Position numbers and translations under genes: made by a program. Below are positions 33,346 through 38,330 of a stretch of DNA of 38,330 nucleotides, in pieces (position 1 is the stretch's first letter; every line of letters starts with the position of its first letter). The stretch comes from Myxococcales bacterium (GTDB lineage Bacteria > Myxococcota_A > Bradymonadia > REDH01): assembly GCA_947496715.1 (NCBI GenBank), contig CANMDT010000018.1:1-38330 (forward strand), read 5' to 3'. The notes beneath the pieces are model-generated. The model was given only the letters and a program-made list of their open reading frames with translations, was not told the DNA's origin and searched no databases.

Positions 33346-35997
33346 CTACGCTGCCGGCTCCGTCTCCGCGCCCTTCGGCTGAACCTCGTCACGCTTCGGC
33401 TCTCCCTCGGCGCCCGGCGGCCGGTACTTGGAGAAGGTGAGGAGCCCCGGCAAGATGCCGATCGCAGCAGCCATGCAGACGCTGATGCTGATGACGGCGA
33501 GTTGGCCGAGCGAGCGGATGCCCGCGTGGTCAACGAAGGCGAGGCCGATGAAGCCTGCGACCGTGGTGAGGGCCGCTGCAATGACCGAGTTTCCGGTGGT
33601 CTTGAGGATGAACCAGATGCGGTCCGGGCCCTCCTCTTTGAACCGGTGATAGATATGGGTGGCGCCATCGATGCCGATGCCCAGCGCCGTGGGCAACACG
33701 ACCATGTTGAAGAGCCCGACCTTGAGGTCGTAGGCCCACATGATGCCGAGCGTGATCAAGATGCCTGCGACGAGGCAGGCCAAGCAGACCACGGTGGCAA
33801 AGAGATCGCGGAAGTCGAGCAGCAGGATGACGACAAGGCTGAGTATGACAAGCCAGAGCAGCTTCTTGCCGTCGGCCTGCACGTAGCGAACAACATCGGA
33901 GAGGATGAAGCCGCTGGTGGAGACCTTCACATCACCCATCGAGGTGGGGATGGAGCCGTAGAGCTTCTGGAACTCTTCGATATCCTTTGAGTCGGCGTCG
34001 CGGTACTTTCCGTAGAGGAGTCCGATGTGCCCGAAGGAGCCATCTTTCTCCGTGAGCGAGCGCCGGACCCACTCCGGAAGATCGGCCGCTGTGAAGGGCT
34101 CCACATCTGTGAGGTCGAGCAGCGCAGAGATGGCCTCGCCTTCGCGCCCATCGAGCCGCTTCAGCGCCTTCTTGTTGAGGATGTCGTGGATCTCGTCGAT
34201 GACTCCGAGTCGGGCATCCATGTCAGAGGGCAGGAAGGTCTCGACTGTGAGGAAGGAGGTGAGCCTGGGGTCGCCGGCACGGAGCCGGCTTCGGAGCACC
34301 TTGTGGACCTCTCGCATCTGCGCTTCGGAATGGCCGAGGATGATGGCGGGTGTGGAGCTCTTCCCCGAGCCGAGTGCGGCGCCATACTTGATGCCCTGAG
34401 CGGGCTTGCTGCCCATGAGTTTGCGCAGGTTGTACTCGAACCCAACCTCGCGGGAGGCGTAGGCGCCCCAGAGGGCGAGCAGGAGGAATACCGCGGAGGA
34501 GAGCCGGAGCAGCCAGCGGCTCTTGGCGGTCGGCATGGCGGATTCGGGAGCTGGAGGCCGGCGCTTGGCCAGACTGAACCGCTCGGTTGCGCCGATGAGC
34601 GGCGGGATGATGAGGAAGGTGGTCGCGAGGCAGACGGTGACGCCGAGCGTGCAGACGACGCCGAACTCACGGAAGCCCTCAAAATGGGCGAAGATGAGCA
34701 TGGCAAGCGCGACGACGGTGGTGAGCCAGGCAGAGATGAGGGCTCTGCCCGTCTTCCAGATCGCGTCGAAAATGGCCTCTTCCCAGCTGTGTCCCTCGTT
34801 GAACTTCTCGAGCGAGCGACCGTAGACATGGATGGCGAAGTCGATGCCCATGCCGACGAGCATAGCGAAGACGAAGGCGGTGAGGATGTTCAAGCGGCCG
34901 TAGGTGATTGCGATGATGCCAAAGGTCCAGGCCTGCCCAACGAAGAGCGCAGGCATGATGATGGGGATGGAGCGAAGATTGCGGAAGAAGAGCACGAGCA
35001 GGGCCAGCACGAGCACCACGGAGAGGGTCGTTGCGGAGGAGGCGTCGTTCGAGATCTGTTTGACCTGCTTATAACTGCCGTAGGGGCCCACAACGAGTGC
35101 TCGCATCTGCGGATGGAACGACTTGGGGTCGAGCTTGTTGATGGCCTTCTGGCCGCGCTCGAAAACCTGTTTGGCGTAGGCGGTATCGGTGCTGCGCCCC
35201 TTCATCCGTGCGGTGAGGACAGCCACCTCGCCGCCGCGTGCGACCATGTAGTCGCGGTACTTTTTGGGCAGATTTCGCAGCGAAGAGGCGGCAGCCTGGT
35301 GCTTGGCCTCGGCCTCGGCCTCAGCCTTGACGAGCGCCTCACCGCTGGCCTCGGGTGCTGCTTCGACAGCCGAGCCGTCTGGCTCTCCGACGGCCTCTTC
35401 GAAGGCGACGACGCCCTCGTTGATCTGCGCGTCGGTTACGCCGAGTTCGGCAAGTGAGAGCCGGTCGATCCAGGAGAAGGGGTCGCGCCAGTTGACCTCC
35501 TCGATGGCCTCTGCAGTGCCAGAGCCGTCGTCGTCCTCTTCGAAGTCGATGAAGAGCGGGTTCTTCTCGGCGAGCTTCTTGCGGACCATGCGCTGCAGGT
35601 TGCCCTTGATGCGGCCGAGGTCCTCAACCGGGAGGAAGAGCAGCGCATGGTCGAGCAGGAACTGGCGGTCCTGCTTGTATTCGATGGACTCGGCTGCGTC
35701 CCAGTCCTTCAGCTCGGCAGCGAGCGCGTCGATGAAGGCCAGTGTCTTGAGCGGGTCAGGTGAGTCGACGGCGATGACAAACTTGTCGCTGGAACCCTGG
35801 CGGGCGCGGGCCTCGCTGAGTGCGACCACGGAGGGTGCGTCGGCGGGGAGCAGGTCTTCGAGGTCGGTCTCGAGCTTCAGGCGGGTAGCGAGAAGAATCG
35901 AGGCGACGGTGATGACGGAGTAAACTGCGATGAGCAGCCAAGGCCGCCGCAACGAGAGGAGAACATAGCGGTTCACCAACGCTTCCAGACCTTTCAT
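33346..35997 (-). CDS. MMPL/HpnN-like RND-superfamily exporter
   Basis: 883 residues, predicted exporter of lipids or other hydrophobic molecules (COG1033 type). Two related halves each have a first membrane helix, a large extracytoplasmic loop and a five-helix bundle with the conserved GMGIDFAIHVYGR in the first half and LGIGIDGATHIYHR in the second. The length is close to hopanoid transporter HpnN, but no hopanoid genes are nearby, so the substrate is open. The first loop has an acidic low-complexity insert (FEEDDDGSGTAEAIEE and a following Glu/Ala run, about 150-245). The start at 35997 has GGAGGTG just upstream; an in-frame start at 36048 adds 17 unlikely residues. Convergent with parB. 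Confidence 0.88.
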   Translation of the reverse strand: MKGLEALVNRYVLLSLRRPWLLIAVYSVITVASILLATRLKLETDLEDLLPADAPSVVALSEARARQGSSDKFVIAVDSPDPLKTLAFIDALAAELKDWDAAESIEYKQDRQFLLDHALLFLPVEDLGRIKGNLQRMVRKKLAEKNPLFIDFEEDDDGSGTAEAIEEVNWRDPFSWIDRLSLAELGVTDAQINEGVVAFEEAVGEPDGSAVEAAPEASGEALVKAEAEAEAKHQAAASSLRNLPKKYRDYMVARGGEVAVLTARMKGRSTDTAYAKQVFERGQKAINKLDPKSFHPQMRALVVGPYGSYKQVKQISNDASSATTLSVVLVLALLVLFFRNLRSIPIIMPALFVGQAWTFGIIAITYGRLNILTAFVFAMLVGMGIDFAIHVYGRSLEKFNEGHSWEEAIFDAIWKTGRALISAWLTTVVALAMLIFAHFEGFREFGVVCTLGVTVCLATTFLIIPPLIGATERFSLAKRRPPAPESAMPTAKSRWLLRLSSAVFLLLALWGAYASREVGFEYNLRKLMGSKPAQGIKYGAALGSGKSSTPAIILGHSEAQMREVHKVLRSRLRAGDPRLTSFLTVETFLPSDMDARLGVIDEIHDILNKKALKRLDGREGEAISALLDLTDVEPFTAADLPEWVRRSLTEKDGSFGHIGLLYGKYRDADSKDIEEFQKLYGSIPTSMGDVKVSTSGFILSDVVRYVQADGKKLLWLVILSLVVILLLDFRDLFATVVCLACLVAGILITLGIMWAYDLKVGLFNMVVLPTALGIGIDGATHIYHRFKEEGPDRIWFILKTTGNSVIAAALTTVAGFIGLAFVDHAGIRSLGQLAVISISVCMAAAIGILPGLLTFSKYRPPGAEGEPKRDEVQPKGAETEPAA

Positions 35998-36127
35998 CCA
36001 CACCTCCGTCGCAGCGCGCAGGCCGCCGCGCCTGTCAAGCACTGGCACCCTCGCGGGTCAAGCAAGCCCCTCGTCGCGCCGCGCACCCTCTGCTAGGGGG
36101 GCGCCACACCCATTTGCTCGTGGCACC

Positions 36128-36919
36128 ATGGATTTAGGATTTCCGCTCGACTCCGCTTCGCTCGTCTCGCTGCTTGTGCTCACCGGCATGGAGCTGGTGC
36201 TGGGCATCGACAACATCGTCTTCATCACAATCCTGGCGTCGAAGCTGCCGGCTTCGCAGCAGGAGCGGGCCCGCAAACTTGGATTGGCGGCGGCGCTGCT
36301 CTCACGGCTCGCGCTGCTCTTCTCCATCTCATGGGTGATGCGACTGACCGAGCCGCTGTTTGAGTTGGGGCGGACTTGGAACGGCAAGGAGCTCATCCTC
36401 GTCGGAGGCGGCCTCTTCCTCATCTACAAGGCGACGCACGAAATCTACGAGAATGTGGAGCGGCCGGCGGAGCACCAACCTGCGGCAGTGGCGCCAGCGA
36501 TGGGCGACCTCGAGAACGCACGGGGGGTTCGCGCCGCGAAGTCGGCCTTTGCAGGCGTGATCTTTCAGATCATGCTCATCGATCTTGTCTTCTCCATCGA
36601 CTCCGTCGTCACGGCGGTGGGCATGGTGGACCACATCGGCATCATGGTGCTGGCGATGTTGCTCTCGATGGTGGCGATGGTCCTCTTCGTGGGCCCGGTG
36701 GGCGACTTTGTGCAGCGCCACCCGAGCGTTCGTGTGCTTGCGCTTTCCTTCCTTGTCCTCATCGGCGCGACACTGCTGATGGAGGGAACAGGGGTGCATG
36801 TGCCGAAGGGTTACACCTATGTCGCGATGGGCTTTGCGCTGCTGATGGAGTTCATCAACATGCGCATGCGGTCGCGGGCAGCGAGAGTCAGGGCTGCTGC
36901 ACAGCGCGAGCAGCAGTAG
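36128..36919 (+). CDS. TerC-family integral membrane protein
   Basis: 263 residues with about seven membrane segments. TerC-type repeats: first ELVLGIDNIVFI (Asp28, Asn29), second IDLVFSIDSVVTAVGM (Asp152, Asp158), where acidic residues sit inside membrane helices and probably bind metal. Family members have been linked to metal export, especially manganese, at the membrane; substrate here is inferred. Cytoplasmic loop between repeats is Ala/Glu-rich. No manganese riboswitch was recognised in the 130 bases upstream. The downstream small gene begins 13 bases after the stop. Confidence 0.85.
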   Translation: MDLGFPLDSASLVSLLVLTGMELVLGIDNIVFITILASKLPASQQERARKLGLAAALLSRLALLFSISWVMRLTEPLFELGRTWNGKELILVGGGLFLIYKATHEIYENVERPAEHQPAAVAPAMGDLENARGVRAAKSAFAGVIFQIMLIDLVFSIDSVVTAVGMVDHIGIMVLAMLLSMVAMVLFVGPVGDFVQRHPSVRVLALSFLVLIGATLLMEGTGVHVPKGYTYVAMGFALLMEFINMRMRSRAARVRAAAQREQQ

Positions 36920-36932
36920 CGAGGAGTCACAG

Positions 36933-37253
36933 ATGGCAATCGAACATAGCCTCTCTCACGATCTGAGCCCCGAGCTCGCCAAGCGCTGCCTTGAGAAGGC
37001 GCTCGAAGGCTACGCGGCGAAGTTCCCCGACTATCACCCGACCTACACCTGGAAGGGGAACGACGAGGTGGGCATCGCCTTCTCGGCCAAGGGGCTCACG
37101 CTCAAGGGCGGGGTGAAGCTGCGGCCGGGCGCGATGCAGATCGATCTCGATGTGCCCTTTCTTCTCCGCCCGCTGAAGGGGACGGCGATCAAGGTCATCG
37201 AGGACGAGTTCCGGAAGTGGATGCAGGAGGCCAAGGCGGGGCGGCTGGCATGA
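36933..37253 (+). CDS. Polyhydroxyalkanoic acid system family small protein
   Basis: 106 residues. Matches the small polyhydroxyalkanoate-system family (PF09650 style): DLSPELAKRCLEKALEGYAAKF at the start, then a beta-rich part (VGIAFSAKGLTLKGGVKL, MQIDLDVPFLLRPLKG) and a final helix ending FRKWMQEA. No signal peptide. The family is named for proximity to PHA genes in other bacteria; its action is not settled, and no PHA synthase is here. GAGGAG lies 6 bases before the ATG. It is followed by plsC-like acyltransferase and preceded by terC-like gene in the same direction. Confidence 0.75.
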   Translation: MAIEHSLSHDLSPELAKRCLEKALEGYAAKFPDYHPTYTWKGNDEVGIAFSAKGLTLKGGVKLRPGAMQIDLDVPFLLRPLKGTAIKVIEDEFRKWMQEAKAGRLA

Positions 37254-37287
37254 GCCTCTCTCCCGACAGCCGGCGCGCGGAGGCAAG

Positions 37288-38061
37288 ATGTCAAAGCTGA
37301 AGACCATCCTCGGCTCGGTTACCTACTGGGTCTACTTCTGCATCACGATGTTCCTCTTTTTCATCGCAGTGCTGACCGTCCGGATCGTGACGGCCCCTTT
37401 CGATGCAAACCGTCGTACCATCCTCAACATGGTCGGTTGGCATGGACGCTCCTACATCAACATCGTGCCGGGCTGGACGGTGAAGGTCACGGGGCTCGAA
37501 CGCCTTGACCCGAAACAGACCTACGTCTTCGCCTCCAACCATGCCTCCATGGCCGACGCGGTGCTCATGTTCTACGTCGACCACCCCTTTGTAGCGGTCG
37601 CAAAGTTGAGCCTCTTTCAGGTGCCGGTGCTCGGTTGGACACTCTACCTGGCAGGCTTTTTGCCCGTGAAGCGGGGCGACAAGCGGAGCGCCGAGCGGCT
37701 CATGGCGGAGGCCAAGCGGGTGCTGCTTCGAGGCACATCGGTCTTTCTCTTCGCGGAAGGGACGCGGTCGGAAGATGGACGGCTGCGCACGTTCAAGCAC
37801 GGGGCCTTCTCGCTCTCGCGCGAGACCGGCCTGCCGCTGGTGCCCGTGGTCATTCGTGGCAGCCACCTGATCGCCCGCAAGGACTCGAGCTCCATCGCTG
37901 CTGCCGAGCGGATTTCCATCGAGATTGAGATCTTGGAGAGCCTCCGGCCGGAACAGTTCGCATCGACCGAGGCCTTCATGGAGGAGACCCGCGAACGCAT
38001 GCGTATCGCCCTCGGAGCGCAAGGCGAGCCAGCCTCGGACACCCCGCAGGAGAGCGCATGA
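37288..38061 (+). CDS. 1-acyl-sn-glycerol-3-phosphate acyltransferase (PlsC-like)
   Basis: 257 residues. Transfers an acyl chain to lysophosphatidate to form phosphatidate in phospholipid synthesis. A membrane anchor lies at about 14-34. The catalytic HX4D motif is NHASMAD (His85, Asp90), followed by the substrate motif FAEGTRS (155-161) and VPVVIRGS (185-192), all in the correct order. GGAGG is 4-5 bases before the ATG. The stop overlaps the amidase start (ATGA). Confidence 0.93.
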   Translation: MSKLKTILGSVTYWVYFCITMFLFFIAVLTVRIVTAPFDANRRTILNMVGWHGRSYINIVPGWTVKVTGLERLDPKQTYVFASNHASMADAVLMFYVDHPFVAVAKLSLFQVPVLGWTLYLAGFLPVKRGDKRSAERLMAEAKRVLLRGTSVFLFAEGTRSEDGRLRTFKHGAFSLSRETGLPLVPVVIRGSHLIARKDSSSIAAAERISIEIEILESLRPEQFASTEAFMEETRERMRIALGAQGEPASDTPQESA

Positions 38062-38330
38062 ACAGCCCCCTTCTCCTCGACTCTGCGACCCGTCTTGCCG
38101 AGCGTATCCGCACCCGTGAGACGAGTGCGGTGGCGGTGGTCGAGGCCCATATTCAGGCCATCGAGGCCGTCAACCCGACGCTCAACGCTGTGGTGGCGGA
38201 ACGGTTCGCGGAGGCACGCGCAGAGGCGGTCGCCGCCGATGCCAAGGTCGCATCCGGTGCGACCGAACTGCCCCCCTTCCTCGGTGTCCCCTGCACCATC
38301 AAGGAGTCGTTCGAACTCATCGGCATGCCG
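38058..38330 (+). CDS. Amidase-signature enzyme, N-terminal part (cut by window end)
   Basis: The first 91 residues are present and the frame remains open at the window edge. The N-terminal helix pattern (AIEAVNPTLNAVV) and GVPCTIKESF (Lys82) match the amidase-signature family; this lysine is the first residue of the Ser-Ser-Lys triad. The two serines would lie beyond the edge. It could be a general amidase or GatA-type; the start alone cannot separate these. It begins by overlapping the acyltransferase stop. Confidence 0.85.
   Translation, partial: MNSPLLLDSATRLAERIRTRETSAVAVVEAHIQAIEAVNPTLNAVVAERFAEARAEAVAADAKVASGATELPPFLGVPCTIKESFELIGMP

Noticed and set aside
36049-36127. Manganese (yybP-ykoY) riboswitch before the TerC-family gene
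   Set aside because: The conserved riboswitch elements are not present and the region is too short.

Overview
The window is a GC-rich, densely packed bacterial chromosome segment with 29 protein-coding genes, two of them cut by the window edges. No rRNA, tRNA, CRISPR array, insertion sequence, integrase or phage gene was seen, and no gene-free stretch exceeds about 175 bases. Gene content points to a deltaproteobacterial or Myxococcota-like organism. The supporting traits are many lipoproteins, an FHA protein with an N-terminal helix-turn-like segment, a DUF1015 protein, a 7Fe-type ferredoxin, a polyhydroxyalkanoic-acid-system small protein and a fused E1 alpha/beta dehydrogenase. The taxonomic call is inferred from gene content only; no marker RNA is present.

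Left third (1-12.5 kb): the tail of a helical protein precedes valS, whose stop overlaps the start of a lipoprotein joining a degenerate metallophosphatase-like domain to a four-haem cytochrome c domain. Convergent to it are a PDZ lipoprotein and a parvulin-type isomerase lipoprotein, followed by leuS, a fused 2-oxoacid dehydrogenase E1, and a GlmU-like uridylyltransferase that lacks its acetyltransferase half.

Middle (12.5-26 kb): glmS, a PcrA/UvrD helicase, a ferredoxin, a DUF1015 protein, a TrmN6-like methyltransferase and a small exported protein. Then come a metal-site-degenerate metallo-beta-lactamase-fold protein overlapping an FHA protein, and an RND efflux pump (inner-membrane pump plus lipoprotein adaptor, no outer-membrane channel gene here). 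The pump has about 120 extra residues with two probable additional membrane segments.

Right third (26-38 kb): a membrane-anchored TlpA-type thioredoxin; a minus-strand cluster of lipoprotein, ECF sigma factor, zinc-finger anti-sigma factor and solute-binding lipoprotein; parA-parB; an MMPL/HpnN-like RND exporter; a TerC-family membrane protein; a PHA-system small protein; a PlsC-type acyltransferase; and the start of an amidase.

Most genes serve translation, amino-sugar and cell-wall precursor supply, envelope transport or chromosome segregation. I see no clear multi-gene defence or mobile system. The most unusual points are individual: a truncated GlmU, two apparent pseudoenzymes (phosphatase-like and lactamase-like), an enlarged RND pump, and an ECF sigma factor whose only usable upstream start gives it a hydrophobic N-terminus.
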